DNA of 64,000 nt from Brachynemurus nebulosus. Lineage: Eukaryota > Arthropoda > Insecta > Neuroptera > Myrmeleontidae. The notes under the pieces are model-generated. The model worked only from the letters and a program-made list of their open reading frames with translations. It was not told where the DNA came from and ran no database searches. The stretch is taken from the NCBI GenBank assembly GCA_035578155.1, contig JAPWDM010000004.1:55291376-55355375 (forward strand). The letters are read 5' to 3'. The translations under genes and the position numbers were made by a program. Below, piece by piece: positions 52,891-64,000 of this stretch; the first letter of the stretch is position 1, and each line of letters starts with the position of its first letter.

Positions 52891-53383
52891 TAGAAACATT
52901 GTACGAAAGTTTGCTGTAAAGAATTCCTTAGAAAAGTTGAAGAAAAACATGAGAAAAGAAACTATCGTGTAAGAATGTGTGCGCCGTCTTAGAAGCCTTT
53001 GTACTGCGCCATCTTACACGCCTGCCTATTACCAACAAAATCATCCTGTGGGAACCATCCACGCGTATTGACACAAATTAAAATGATCGGAGCTAGTTCG
53101 TGACTAAACTTTACTAGCCACAGGAACATGCATAACTTTTAACTTGTTCCGACATAAACCGTAGTCATATATTCAAATTCGAGAAAAATAATATCAAATC
53201 GTACTAAAAATTTTAAACTCCTCTAGAATATTGGGATTACGTCATAAGTCAGTATTTTTTGGTGAACAATTATGGATACCCAAAAACTTTAAAACACGAT
53301 TCAAGTTTGTCAAAAATTTCGTTCCTGTTTCGAGAAAACAGGAGTGCGCAATCTTACCGACTGCGCCATCTTACACGACGCTG

Positions 53384-54924
53384 TGATATTGTCACATTAA
53401 TATTTTCAATAAATACTATTAACATCATTAAATTCATTAAAATTAAAATTAGTGTGTTACAATTCCCTAAACTAAATAAAATTGAAATGAGCGAACAAAT
53501 CTATGTACATATAGATATATTAGTTATTATTTAAGAACCGAACAGGCCTAATTATTTGAAACGCAAGTTAATTGATACATGCGCAATATATACCTCATAT
53601 CAGTTAAAAACAAAAGCATACAAATATTCTCTCTCATTACTTTTACACACACGATTGGGGCAGTGGTCTTTGTAAGCGTCTGATCAAAATGGCCTGGCAG
53701 AATCATTGCCGTCATAAATTTTTTTTAGTATTCGTACATCTAAAATAAGATCAAAAAATAAAAAAAATGTCTCGCAGAAAATTCAAGGTAACCTAATATT
53801 TTTTTTTTTTTATTCAATCTTACAAATTTTTCTATTTAGATTTTATTATCTTTTATTTATTTCAAAAATCAAATATTACTTGTTCATCAAATATGATTGT
53901 AACATTCATTTAAAATTTCTTTACGTACATGTGTATGAAACCTCGGTGATGAAGACATCTTGGTTTCTACTTGTTTTTTCTAATTTCTTGCCATGTGCTA
54001 ATAAATAAAGGATATAATTTTATATGTATGAATACTATATTATTCTTTTATTAAGTTTAAAAATATCAACCACGAATTGGTATCTCTGAATTTATGGATT
54101 ATAATTAAAATATTTTCCTTTTAAGTATTTGTATGTAGTTTAAGGTGTAGCGTCCCTTTTTTCTTAAAGATTCCAAAGTGTTGAATCTTTCTTTAAAACT
54201 TTCGAATTTTCGAACATTTGTAAAATGTGATAAGTAATTTTTTGATATTTTAATTATAGGAGTATATACGTACTTTTTTTGTAAATTCTATTCTTCATTC
54301 GAAATAAAATTTGATACATTTGCGATAGTCAAAATATTTATACAATCCTTGTTGTTTGTTAAAGTCAAACCTCATACAAATTAATTTTTATAATAAATTT
54401 CGTTACGCATCTTTTGAAATTTATTTCTTTTTTTTTTATTATCTATCCTTATTAAACGGTTCAGGTTCGTCATTAAGTAGTGCTCAAAGGGGATCCATTC
54501 CTTTAATCCGGTTGGGCCCTCGGCCGAGCTGTGTGGTCGGACACCTGTCTAACAGTGTGCAATCAAACAGATTCTCAAATAATTTAATTTCCTCTGGGTA
54601 ATTTCAACAAAATAATCTCCATTTTTTATTTTCCCTTTTTATTAATATTTTTTATAAAAATTGAATAGATGGCAGCTTCATTTCAAATATTTCAAACTCA
54701 AATAAACTTATAAAAGTAAACTTGCGTACCATAAATGGTATCATCGCTTCCCTAATATTTAAAATAACAAAATAACGTTACAACGCTACCCTATATTAGC
54801 GCTAGTATAAAAAAAATTTTTTAATATCAAATTCGTAGTAATTTTGGCTGCCAGCCGCAATAATCTCATATGCTTACCTATATATTTTTCTTCTAAATAA
54901 TTAAACAACGCACTAAAAGAACTA
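53384..54924. other. No supported gene
   Basis: Relatively repeat-poor. A short ATG plus splice-donor-like sequence at 53767-53795 is discussed as a finding. The 81-codon frame at 54356-54601 includes a GC-rich patch near 54510 but no recognisable domain. Confidence 0.4.
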
Positions 54925-55195
54925 TTAATAAAAAAGTTAATTAAAAAAATCAAAAAACCCGACTGCGTTTAAAGTAAACTAAAACGGTGGAAACAAGGTG
55001 AAATAGAGAAAAAGAAGAATGAATGAGTAAAGAAGTCGGAGGCATCAAACTTTTCTGTTTGACTTGGTACAAGAGGTATACCTCCGACTGCTTTACTTTT
55101 CATTCATTCTTCTTTTTCTCTCTTTCATCTTGTTTCCACCGTTTTAGTTTACTTTAAACGCAGTCGGGTTTTTTTGATTTTTTAAATTAACTTTT
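54925..55195. mobile_element. Foldback element with ~113-bp arms
   Basis: AAAAAACCCGACTGCGTTTA (54954) and its reverse complement near 55155-55175 bound long arms (about 54930-55042 and 55081-55195). The arms share ACGGTGGAAACAAG, AAAGAAGAATGAATGAG and GTCGGAGG blocks. The loop is about 38 bp. No target duplication was confirmed. Confidence 0.8.
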
Positions 55196-55718
55196 TTATT
55201 TTTATTAGATAAAATAACATTTAGTTATTAATGTGTAATTTTTAAATACATATATATTATATATACAATTGGTGACTTCAAATATTCCCACCATTGTATA
55301 TGAAAACAGGTAGGTATAACAGCTCTTTTCTTTCAATTTCCATTATTTATGTTCTCATAAAACAGGAAAACTTTTAGAGAATTACATAGGAAGCTGGCAC
55401 AAAAGAAAGGTTAAAATAAATATCATATTTAGAGAGGTATGCACATATGTGGTGTCCGTAATAACTATTAACGCATAGTATTTGCAATATAGCAGGCGTA
55501 GACCCGACCGAATATGAACTTAGATATGTGCCGAAACGTATTTTAAAATGGATAAGTCATTTTAAGGTAAGGTCGATATCATTCTATCTAATTAATTTAT
55601 CTTATGAGCCATAGACCAGTGAGTTGATTTATTTACTCACTCCACTTGCCTGAACGAAGAAGATCTCCCACTTCAAAATTGTTTGGCTGTAATTCACGTA
55701 TCCTTGTCTAGTGTTAAA
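55196..55718. other. Nothing recognised
   Basis: AT-rich sequence without long frames or evident repeats. Confidence 0.4.
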
Positions 55719-57023
55719 AAAAACGCTATGAGCAGCGGGGCCCCATCACGGAAGTCGAATTTTTCGCTACATCTTCGGTATTGAATGTCTACGAGCGAAA
55801 TGTGATTGAAAGTCTACAAGCGATTTGTCATTTTGGTGGTTTTCATAACTGATGGTGAGTGTCCGGCTGATAGGGGCTTTAAAAAAGTTTTAAGTTTTTA
55901 ATGGTTGAATCTCAGAAAATTTTAATTTTGTGCCGATAGCAGTTAGCAGGAAAAAAACCAACAAAATTCGTACGGGGGCATTCCTACCCATGTTTATCCG
56001 CCAATTGCCTTTGTCTTTTATTTTTTAAATATTAAAAAAGGACCTTAAATAGTAAACTGGAAAGTCTTTATGAAGGTATTTTTTCTTTCCAAAAAAAATC
56101 CAAAATTTCCATTTTATAAATAAAAATCTAAAATTCCTACTTTATAAATAAACAGTGTCTTTAATAATATTTTGAAATTACTTAATAGTTATGTATTGCA
56201 TTTTTTTACAAAAGTGCGTTCATTTTTTTTAAATTTTTAAAATTACTATACGCCTACTTGTATTAGAATACAAATAAATCATTTAAAACACATTTAACAA
56301 TACCATTGAATTCCGTTGTAAAAATGGGAGAAGTGGGGGGGGGGGAGTAGTGTGGAATCCCTAAAAGGCACTCGCTAGATACTAACTCAATACACGTACA
56401 AAATTTCAGCCCTCTAGATTTTCCTAGAGGGTCTCTAGACGTGTTAGAAAGAAAACTAAAAGTTGAAACCTCCAAAAAGGAGTGGCTGGATATTAACTTA
56501 ACCTATACATAAAATTTCAGCCTTCTAGTTTTATTTGGGGAGATTTCGACCCGAACGAAACTCTTACAAAACAAGAAAAATCATGTTCTTTTTAGTATAA
56601 AAATGATGGAGGTAAGGGTTAAAAGTTGAGACACCCAAAAAGGCACCCCCTTGATACTAACTCAATCCGAATAAAAACTTTCAGCCCTCTAGGTTTATTT
56701 GGGTGACCTGTGCGAATGGTGCAAACTTCGAAAACGTCGAAAAATCATGAAATTGTAGCTTAAAAATGAGGGGGTGGGGGGTAAAATATTAAAACCTCCA
56801 AAAAGCACAACCTAGGTACGAACTCTATCAACACACCAAATTTCAAATCTCTACGTTAATTCTGTTTTCCATTCGGTTTGGAAAAGTTTCATTTTTTCTT
56901 CAGACATTTTTTTTCCAGAATCGTATACTACGGTTCCGAAAACTGATAGCGCCCCTACTCTCGCCTCTCGCCGTTCTTATCTTATAGGCTGTATAAGTCT
57001 AATTTTTTCAAGGAGAAATTAGA
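55719..57023 (-). repeat. Interspersed repeat, arm 2 (inverted partner of 634-2551)
   Basis: Reverse complement matches 634-747 and about 1340-2551, including GCGCCCCTACTCTCGCCTCT near 56950 and the CCCTCTAG/AAATTTCAG modules at 56400-56830. It lacks the (TA)n expansion. The 70-codon frame at 56263-56475 is antisense to the modules and not credible as a gene. Confidence 0.75.
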
Positions 57024-57261
57024 CTAAAAAAATATAGGAGCTCTGGAAAATGTTTCAAACACTTTCGAAAATTTCGAAGAAATGTACATAATTTTTATTA
57101 AAAAAAAAAATTAGCCTAAGAAATCGGCTATTAGTTATCAAATTAATCCAAATTACTTATAACCAATTATAGTTTTGTTTATACATAATTTAAAAGATGC
57201 TTTTAAAAGGGCTTAAGAAGATGCAAGGAGAAGAAGTAATATTTCTTTAAAAAAATAACAT

Positions 57262-57600
57262 TTTACCGTTTTCAGAGAAAATAGCGTGTTTTAGCGAATT
57301 TTCAGAATGAAAATTCAGCTATTACAGCAGCTCTTATGGTAAGACCTAAGCCCGGGACTATGGCAGAAATTTGTTTTGGAGCCTCTAGAACTCGAAAATC
57401 TACTTCACTAAAATTTATATATATATATAGATATATATATATGTATTTATGTGTGTACGCGATAGCTGTCGAACGAAGCATTTAATTGTTACGAAATTTG
57501 GTAAAATCGTTAATTGTTCAAAACGCTTGGATAAGTTCGTTAGCCAGACACATCCGATGCCACAGACCGGATATTTTGGGCTTTAAAGTCTTTTTTTTGT
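57262..57600. repeat. Dispersed repeat, copy 1 (partner 60365-61090)
   Basis: GGGACTATGGCAGAAATTTG (57355) and, after a short TA run, GCGATAGCTGTCGAACGAAG (57461) followed by a GTTCGTTAGCC block. The same pieces in the same order occur at 60410-60435 and 60938-61025. Class unknown. Confidence 0.65.
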
Positions 57601-60364
57601 GTTTTTGATCAGAATTTAAAACTTTTTCAAAAATTTTATTACATTATCAAAAATTTCGTAAGAAGTTATATCAGAGAGCTTTTTATACTTTTCTTCTATA
57701 TAACGTCGTTCTTAAGAAAAATCAAAAATAATCCCGTTTTAAAAGTCTCTTTTTATTTGTTATTTCACTCTACCTCGTTTGATTTTTCTATTTAATATAT
57801 ATTGTGTTTATAAATGTGCCTGAGGGTGTTTCGTCACTAGTTATTTCTATTACCTAAATATATGTCAGATTTCTTTAATTAAATATTATGAATAATGTCT
57901 TAATAAATTTATAAAGTTATATTATAAATGTTAATCAATTAAACTGTACTATTTATTTGATTAAATAAACTTTTGACATATTTTTTTTTGTGGTGTTGAA
58001 TGGCCCTTAGCTATTTGTAAACGAAGTACAAATTTTGATAATGTCAGTTTTTTGTTTTGTTTTTTTATAACAATCTGTCAAATGGAATCATTTTTAAATA
58101 TATGCATATAATATGCATGCATGTATATAACCTAATTATAAATATTTTTGTTTTAACACATTATATTTATTATTTTAAAAATTTTCTTATTTAATTTTAA
58201 ATAAGATGAACTAAATTAGAAAAAACTGATTGATGGTAAGGAAATTTTATAAAAAAAAGTATATATTTGACAAGATTTTGATGACATATAATTGGTATAC
58301 TTTGGAATTAAAAACAAAGTGAATGGGTACAATATAGTGTTTTTAACAGAAAATAAAGTTTTTGGAGCAACTAAACAGTGCCGGAACAACTAAATTAGCC
58401 ATGTAGCAGGAGCCAGCAGTTACGAGCCTCGCGCTTGTGTCCAAAAAAACAATACAAATTCATACAACATGAGTGATTTAACAAAAAAGAAAAAAAAAAA
58501 TAGAAAAGAAAACGAGTTTTGGCTCAACTTACATTTGAATGCTAAATCAAATCTACATAAGTGACATTTTTGACAGAATTGACTTTTTGCTAAAATAGTA
58601 AAGTATGAAAATATATGCAAACGGATTGTTTGGTGTAAAAAGCTGCACATAAAAAAGAACTTGTAAAAACACCAATAAAATTATGTATCATTTAATTAAA
58701 AATAAATTTTAATCTTTCTTAAAATATTTTACATTGTTACACATATAATTTAATTTCCATTAATAATTGTTAATGAATTTTAACCTCTTTACACACGACA
58801 GTTAGCTATTCAAACATTTTTACATTTGTGATTAATTAAGTGTTAATTCGTTGTTGAAAACATTCATCACAAAAGATTGGAAATTTCTTCTTTTGTCAAG
58901 TAGATTGTTTGTCTACAATTTAATTGAAATACTCATAAAACAATCTAAAAAATAAAAAAATACATTAATTAATTATTAAATTTTTTGAAATATTTAACAT
59001 TTTACCTGAATGGGGTTATAAGTTCCAAAATATGTTACAACCTTTCAAAATGTTGAACAATAATCCTATTTCAAATTTTAAATTTGTAATTCAATATCGA
59101 CTAGATAAAATGTTTACAAATGAAAATGATTTCTACACACTAACTAAAAAAGTAATAGCCCATTTTCTGAACTAAGGAATAGACATTAAAGTGTCCATTA
59201 GAGATTAAATATTAATTGTGTAGACAACCCAACAGAGGGCAACAAGTTACAAACAACAAAGCAAATTCCTCAAAGCGGCAAATTTAAATAATAAATAAAT
59301 AATTATAATGTTTTGTTTAGTCTATTTAAGAAAATAATTAGTCAGTTAAATAAGTGTTAATTTATAATTTATTGAAGTAATAATTTTGATTACTAAAATC
59401 TAAATCCTTTTAACAATGATTTATTATTAAATAATCAATATATAGATATATAATACAATTAGAAATAATGTTATAAAATTTTGTGAAAAGCACACAGCCA
59501 AGGTTACTTAACGGATTTCGACTAGTGAAGTGTCTATGAATAGAGCATCATATCAGGGGTGGCACAAGAGAGCCTGAATTTTCAAGTTTGGTTTTATTAT
59601 TAGTTGTTATCGTTAGTTACGGAGCTACAAATTTTAATTTTTTTCCAAAGCAATTACACGTAAAGTAAAATAAATTGTTTATTCATTTCTCTTATAGAAA
59701 TGGATAAACGGATCTCAGGTAACACTACTATTATTATTTAAATTAAAATAAGATGATTTTGTTAGTATAAGTGAGGGCAAAATTATCACCCAGGACCTTG
59801 GGACCCCAAAAAAACTTCTTCATACTAAACAGCTGGGCGGATCTCAAGAAGATGTTGCGAAAATTAGATATGCTACTGAAATATGAATATTACTTGCTTT
59901 TATAGTATTAATTATTTAAGTAACTGTTTTTGTACAGAATTTCAGAATAGCGAATTAAAAAGTGAAGTAAGGTTAAGATTGTTCTATAGAACCTTCTAAT
60001 AGGGATCACATTAAATAGCTGAATGGTGCGGACAATTAAATCGATCTCCAAGTTACCCTTCAAACACTATTGGAATTCCAGAAAAAGATGAAAGTAGCAT
60101 TAAAATTGTTATTCTCCAAGAAGGGTCTAAAACTGAAGAATATCTAAAACTATTATTACGGATATCAGAGCAAAGGTCTCAAACTAAAGCTACAAAATAC
60201 AAAAATGTATTCCATTGCACGAAATTATATAAATTAAAATTAAAACAAAACAGACACCTGAGTGAAGCCGCAGGACGGAAAGCAGAAAAAAATTATAAAT
60301 TTTTCTGTTACTTAAGTAAAAATTCATTTAACTATTAAATTATTATTTTAAGCGACTTTCCATT
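57601..60364. other. AT-rich stretch, nothing recognised
   Basis: About 2.8 kb. The only long stop-free run without a start codon is 60015-60335 (107 codons), discussed under rejected items. Confidence 0.4.
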
Positions 60365-60439
60365 TTGGAACTTAATTTATGACGGAGAATGTCATGGAAA
60401 GATCCGAGTTCGGGACTATACGGCAGAAATTTGTTTAAA

Positions 60440-60442
<3 letters not shown>

Positions 60443-60501
<59 letters not shown>
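60443..60501. repeat. (TA)n microsatellite
   Basis: TA dinucleotides directly left of the first MITE. Confidence 0.95.
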
Positions 60502-60504
<3 letters not shown>

Positions 60505-60643
60505 GGTGTAAAACAAATAACTCTCGTACTTTTGTGGAGGGCGACTCCTAGCAAACTGTAGACACTAAAACCGCAGGAATTTTTTCGAAATTAACAGTCG
60601 CGTCACCCCTCAAACGGATAAGAGTCAGTTCCTTTACATCCTG
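60502..60643 (+). mobile_element. Mariner-type MITE, copy 1 (142 bp)
   Basis: TA-CAGGGTGTAAA at the left and TTTACATCCTG-TA at the right form inverted ends with a TA duplication. Such CAGGGTGT ends and TA targets are usual for Tc1/mariner MITEs. Confidence 0.7.
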
Positions 60644-60710
60644 TATATAATATATGCACACATACATATATACATATAATATATATGTAGGTGTGTATAT
60701 ATATTATATA

Positions 60711-60840
60711 CCGGGTGTAAAGGAAATAATTCTTATTTCCTATATAGAGGGGTGACGCGACTGTTAATTCCGAAAAAATTCCTGCGGTTTTAGTGTCTAC
60801 AGGGTGCAAAGAGTCACCCACAAAAGGACGAGAGTTATTT

Positions 60841-60843
<3 letters not shown>
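60711..60843 (-). mobile_element. Mariner-type MITE, copy 2, inverted
   Basis: Reverse complement of copy 1 over its length (AACAGTCGCGTCACCCCT, CCGCAGGAATTTTTTCG blocks). The inner end CCGGGTGTAAAGG is intact; the outer CAGGGTG has been lost into the adjoining TA tract. The pair forms a large imperfect palindrome. Confidence 0.7.

Positions 60844-60922
<79 letters not shown>
60844..60922. repeat. (TA)n microsatellite
   Basis: TA dinucleotides directly right of the second MITE. Confidence 0.95.
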
Positions 60923-60926
<4 letters not shown>

Positions 60927-61094
60927 GTGTGTCTGCGCGATAACTCTCGAATGAAGCATTCAATCTTTACGAAGTTTTGTTAGAAGCTCAAAAGTCTCAA
61001 AAGCTGGGACGAGTTCGTTAGCTGATATGTCCGACTTTTAGAAGCCATTTTTCACCATTTTTAGTGATTTTTTGGTTAAACTTATTTAAATGCA

Positions 61095-61245
61095 TATGTG
61101 CTATACTATATGTGATCCGCCAGGGTCCTGGGGACTCAAAAGTAAAAAATTAACTACTCAACCGATTTCGAAAATCTTATCACTGTTATAGAGTTAAACT
61201 ATTTTAGATGGATACAAGTTGTTATATGAGATCCGTCAGTGTCCT
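61095..61245. repeat. Solitary unit of the ~122-bp repeat
   Basis: GATCCGCCAGGGTCCTGGGG, ACTCAACCGATTTCGAAAAT and TTAAACTATTTTAGATGGAT blocks in the same order as in the array at 18220-19940, more than 41 kb away. Confidence 0.8.
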
Positions 61246-62944
61246 ATCTTTGAAAATTCGCTATGTTATGCAGGTGCTGCGACAGGGGTATTTTTAAGAT
61301 TACACGGAAAAAATTAAGTGATGCTTTTGAGAAAAAGATGAGTTATAAGTATTTTAAGTTTGAAATGAAAAATTTTCTATCACAAGAAATTTTGTAAATT
61401 TAAAATTTCAGGAGAAGAAATAGAATAGAACGAAATCGGGGGAGTAAAGTATTACTTCTGATATGATGTGTTCCGTTGGCAGAAAAGTGTCACTATATTT
61501 TTTGCTGTTATAGATTGAAGCGTAAGAACGTTTAAAAAATTCCTGATAATTTTTAAAAAGTAATTTTATAATAAAAGCTTTTAAATTCCAATAAGAATGA
61601 AAACTCAGGAACTCTGCTTCGTATTATAACACACCAGCGATCCGCTATGCGAAAAACTATGAAAAGAAAATGAAAGTATGCCATATCTTCTTTTTTTAAG
61701 TACGGATTTCTTTACTTTTGCACACGTGGTTATAAAACTGTAAAGTAATTATACTGCGGTGCTTAACCTAATTGTAAAACGTGACGTAATAAAGTCACCC
61801 ATATATTAGTATGCTTTTGTACAAAAACTAAGCTAATTTTTATTGTTCAGCAATTATTGCCCACTTAGATTTGAATTTGGGTTAAGTTTTGCCATTGAAT
61901 TTTACAATGAATACGGACAGTGGTATGCATCGGTTAGACTGAGATTTTATTTTTTCGTGCCATGCGTAATACTAGTACCATATTTCTGACAAACGCACGT
62001 ACATTAATTTCACATGTAATCCAAACTAGTTAATACTCATAAAATGGAAGTACGGTGTCAAAGACTTAACCATCAAAAATAAATCCACACAAAAGACGAG
62101 GGTCTTCTGTAAATGCGTAACCTTAATTAAAATCAACTACGCAGACTTTTAACGCCAATTTCAATTAAATTAGTTACACATATATCAATTCGTATGGTGT
62201 CACAGTACTTAAAGAGAAAAAAATTAAATTGTCTCATTCTATAACGCATTGCTAATCGGCATACTATTTATGTGTATATTGTTTTATTGAATTCACAAAT
62301 TAACATCCATTTATTCCTATTCTGTATAATATTATCCAGTACGTTTTCATACTGAAAATAATATAACGTTGATTAGTGACTCTATTCAGTAATAGAATAA
62401 CATTCGAAATTAATAGAGTAAAGGCATAAATTTGTTATGACCTTGACCAATATAATTAGCAAACGACAAATTATTTAACAGATTATTATAGGGAGAATAT
62501 TATATTAATTTTGGAAAATTTTTAATTTTAGTACTTAATATTAAAACACAAAAAGAATAAGCCCAAATGCATGGACCAAGTTTGGTTTGCCTAATAGTAC
62601 ATTTCAAAACCGATATTCGGTTCAACATAAAGTAGTCTAATAACACTAAAAGTTGATACAATTTTGGAATTTTGTTTGGAAAGTTACGTTGGAAACTAGG
62701 AAATAATGGAAAGAAAACTAATCATTGTAGCGTTTTATATTTACAACGCTGTACATATAATACGGCCCGGCGGCAGGGCTGGAAACACGGTATTAGTATT
62801 AATAGTATTTAGGGGTTACTTAGGGGTTTAAGCTATAAAGAAACAATTTATTCTATCGAAGATAGTCGGAGCATTATTTCTAATCCTTCATCTCCTTGGA
62901 TAAATTAGTAATTAAATTATTTGGGATCTCAAGTTTAAAAAATT
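61246..62944. other. Nothing recognised
   Basis: AT-rich, short frames only. A GC-rich patch CGGCCCGGCGGCAGGGCTGG near 62764 stands out but has no partner I could find. Confidence 0.4.
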
Positions 62945-63514
62945 TGTTAAAATTATTACATTATCCCAAAAACCATATTACATTAATCATATTTATTTGA
63001 CTTAAAGTATGAATTTTATTTGGACACGTTAATCATAATTAATTATACCTACTAATATTGCTACAAAAAATATAATAAATTTATAGTTTAAATATTAGAT
63101 TCTAACTTCATTAAAGTAACCACCTTTCTCTTGATGACTTATTCACAAATTGTAGAGATCTGTTTAGAAGTTTATCAAAATATTTTTTGTCCAATTTTTC
63201 CATTCATCTTTTCGGAATGTCCAGAGCTGTGCTGTGCTCGATGGAGAACAATTATTCACCAGCTACACAGTTACTTTAAGAGAACAGTTACAGTTGTCTG
63301 TTGTATCATTACCAAAACTGTAGTAAAACACGTGCATTTATCAAAAACAATACGGGAGACTACCGACAAAAGATGTAAAAGCTTTTATAAATTGTTATTT
63401 ATTATTCTGGTATGAACTAATTTATTTTAACAACAAACTAATTTATTAAAATGTCTCGTAAAAAAAATTTGTAATCTGCAAAAATATGTATTTCTAAATT
63501 TTTGAACGGTAGTG
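62945..63514 (-). mobile_element. Tc1-like element, 3' half, inverted relative to 10590-11175
   Basis: Matches the reverse complement of 10590-11175. Its terminus TTTGAACGGTAGTG is followed by TA (63515-63516). The transposase tail region near 63105-63190 is more decayed than in the other copy. The 94-codon plus-strand frame at 63131-63415 is antisense to this and not credible as a gene. Confidence 0.65.
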
Positions 63515-63525
63515 TATGAGAACGT

Positions 63526-63645
<120 letters not shown>

Positions 63646-63736
63646 CGGCCGACGGACATTTATCACAAATATTTTTCAAAGAAGAATCTAGATAATTTTT
63701 TTTAAATACTTTTTGTTTTTATTGCATTTTCAAATA

Positions 63737-63905
63737 CCACTTTAACAGACTTTAAGCAGTAAAAGTCTAGATAATTCCTACTTTAGTTTAAAATCGCCTT
63801 TTACACTAACGGGGCTTTAACTTTGATTGTAAAAGAGTATCAAAAATAAAATCAGTTTTAAGGTTAGCTTTAGTGTTAAAGTCGGCTTTAAATGTGAATG
63901 TAAAA
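63737..63905. mobile_element. MITE right end (same family as 10006-10586)
   Basis: AGTAAAAGTC..GATAATTC..TACTTTAGTTTAAA and TTTTACACTAACGGGGCTTT blocks match 10446-10586 in the same orientation. It ends GAATGTAAAACCGGCC. Only the right ~170 bp is recognisable. Confidence 0.5.
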
Positions 63906-64000
63906 CCGGCCGTGGGAGTAGATATGCTGGTTTTGTCCACTGCGATGCCATACTAAAGAGTAGTGCTCCACGTGACAATAGTATATATATATATATATAT
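63906..64000. other. Window end, (TA)n from 63982
   Basis: Short unique sequence running into a TA tract that continues past the window. Confidence 0.7.

Larger units (their letters stand above)
51797..53383. mobile_element. Non-autonomous DNA element with repeated GTGTAAGATGGCGCA motifs
   Basis: Left end GTCGTGTAAGACAGCGCA (51799) is inverted relative to the right end TGCGCCATCTTACACGAC (53362-53379). Further copies occur inside: GTGTAAGAGGGCGCA near 51998, GTAAGATGGCGCA near 52024, a diverged pair near 52968-52990, and GCGCCATCTTACACG near 53006. Copies in the left half point right and those in the right half point left, as transposase-binding subterminal repeats do. I could not identify a target duplication or transposase. 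Confidence 0.6.
60365..61090. repeat. Dispersed repeat, copy 2, interrupted by TA tracts and MITEs
   Basis: The two halves (60365-60442 and about 60923-61090) match copy 1 at 57262-57600. The TA run in the middle has expanded and received two copies of a small MITE. Confidence 0.65.

Noticed and set aside
60015..60338. Stop-free run of 107 codons without a start codon
   Set aside because: In roughly 70 percent AT sequence a run this long is expected about once in six frames of a window this size by a rough estimate; no domain or splice evidence supports it.
63131..63415. 94-codon plus-strand frame similar to a minus-strand frame at 10674-10871
   Set aside because: The similarity is explained by both being inside copies of the same Tc1-like element, and the frames run antisense to its transposase.

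Overview
This looks like a gene-poor, transposon-dense stretch of an arthropod genome, probably an insect. The basis is AT-rich sequence with long (TA)n runs, families typical of insects (a TAA-inserted Dong/R4-type LINE, I-superclade and CR1-type LINEs, a Penelope-like element, mariner/Tc1 and hAT MITEs, foldback elements, a tRNA-headed SINE) and diverged minisatellites. I found no host protein-coding gene I can defend. Species cannot be determined from the sequence.

Layout. 0.6-2.6 kb: an interspersed repeat with internal ~160-bp modules and a large (TA)n expansion; its inverted partner is at 55.7-57.0 kb. 2.6-2.9 kb: a foldback element. 4.9-9.2 kb: a nested composite bounded by a perfect 8-bp target duplication (hAT-like). 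It contains a foldback element split by a hAT MITE, and a Penelope-like element split by a mariner-type element with ~590-bp inverted termini. 10.0-11.2 kb: a MITE and a Tc1 remnant. 13.5 and 17.1 kb: hAT MITEs with 8-bp duplications. 18.2-19.9 kb: a ~122-bp tandem repeat. 20.9-24.5 kb: a decayed CR1-type LINE on the + strand. 25.5-25.9 kb: a tandem tRNA-Thr-headed SINE. 27.0-27.5 kb: the 3' end of another + strand LINE.

27.48-49.03 kb is the centrepiece: six non-LTR retrotransposons, all on the minus strand, joined head to tail with only (TAA)n or A-run/(TAA)n between them. They are two full-length I-superclade elements (A, B), two 5'-truncated relatives (C, D), an apparently intact R4/Dong-type element with one 1,396-residue ORF (E), and an internally deleted relative (F). 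Each element carries or abuts a TAA tract at its 3' end, so every insertion can supply a target for the next. Elements A and B have uninterrupted ORF2 but differently broken ORF1. The I-type 3' UTR is a chain of about nine stem-loops, several of which show paired compensatory changes between copies. The 5' ends of the I-type and Dong-type elements can both be drawn in the strand order of an HDV-like self-cleaving ribozyme.

49.0-64.0 kb: a Tc1 transposase relic, a ~130-bp tandem repeat, a 1.6-kb element with repeated GTGTAAGATGGCGCA-like motifs, foldback elements, mariner MITEs in (TA)n, and a second Tc1 remnant. Much of 57.6-60.4 and 61.2-62.9 kb is AT-rich sequence in which I recognise nothing.
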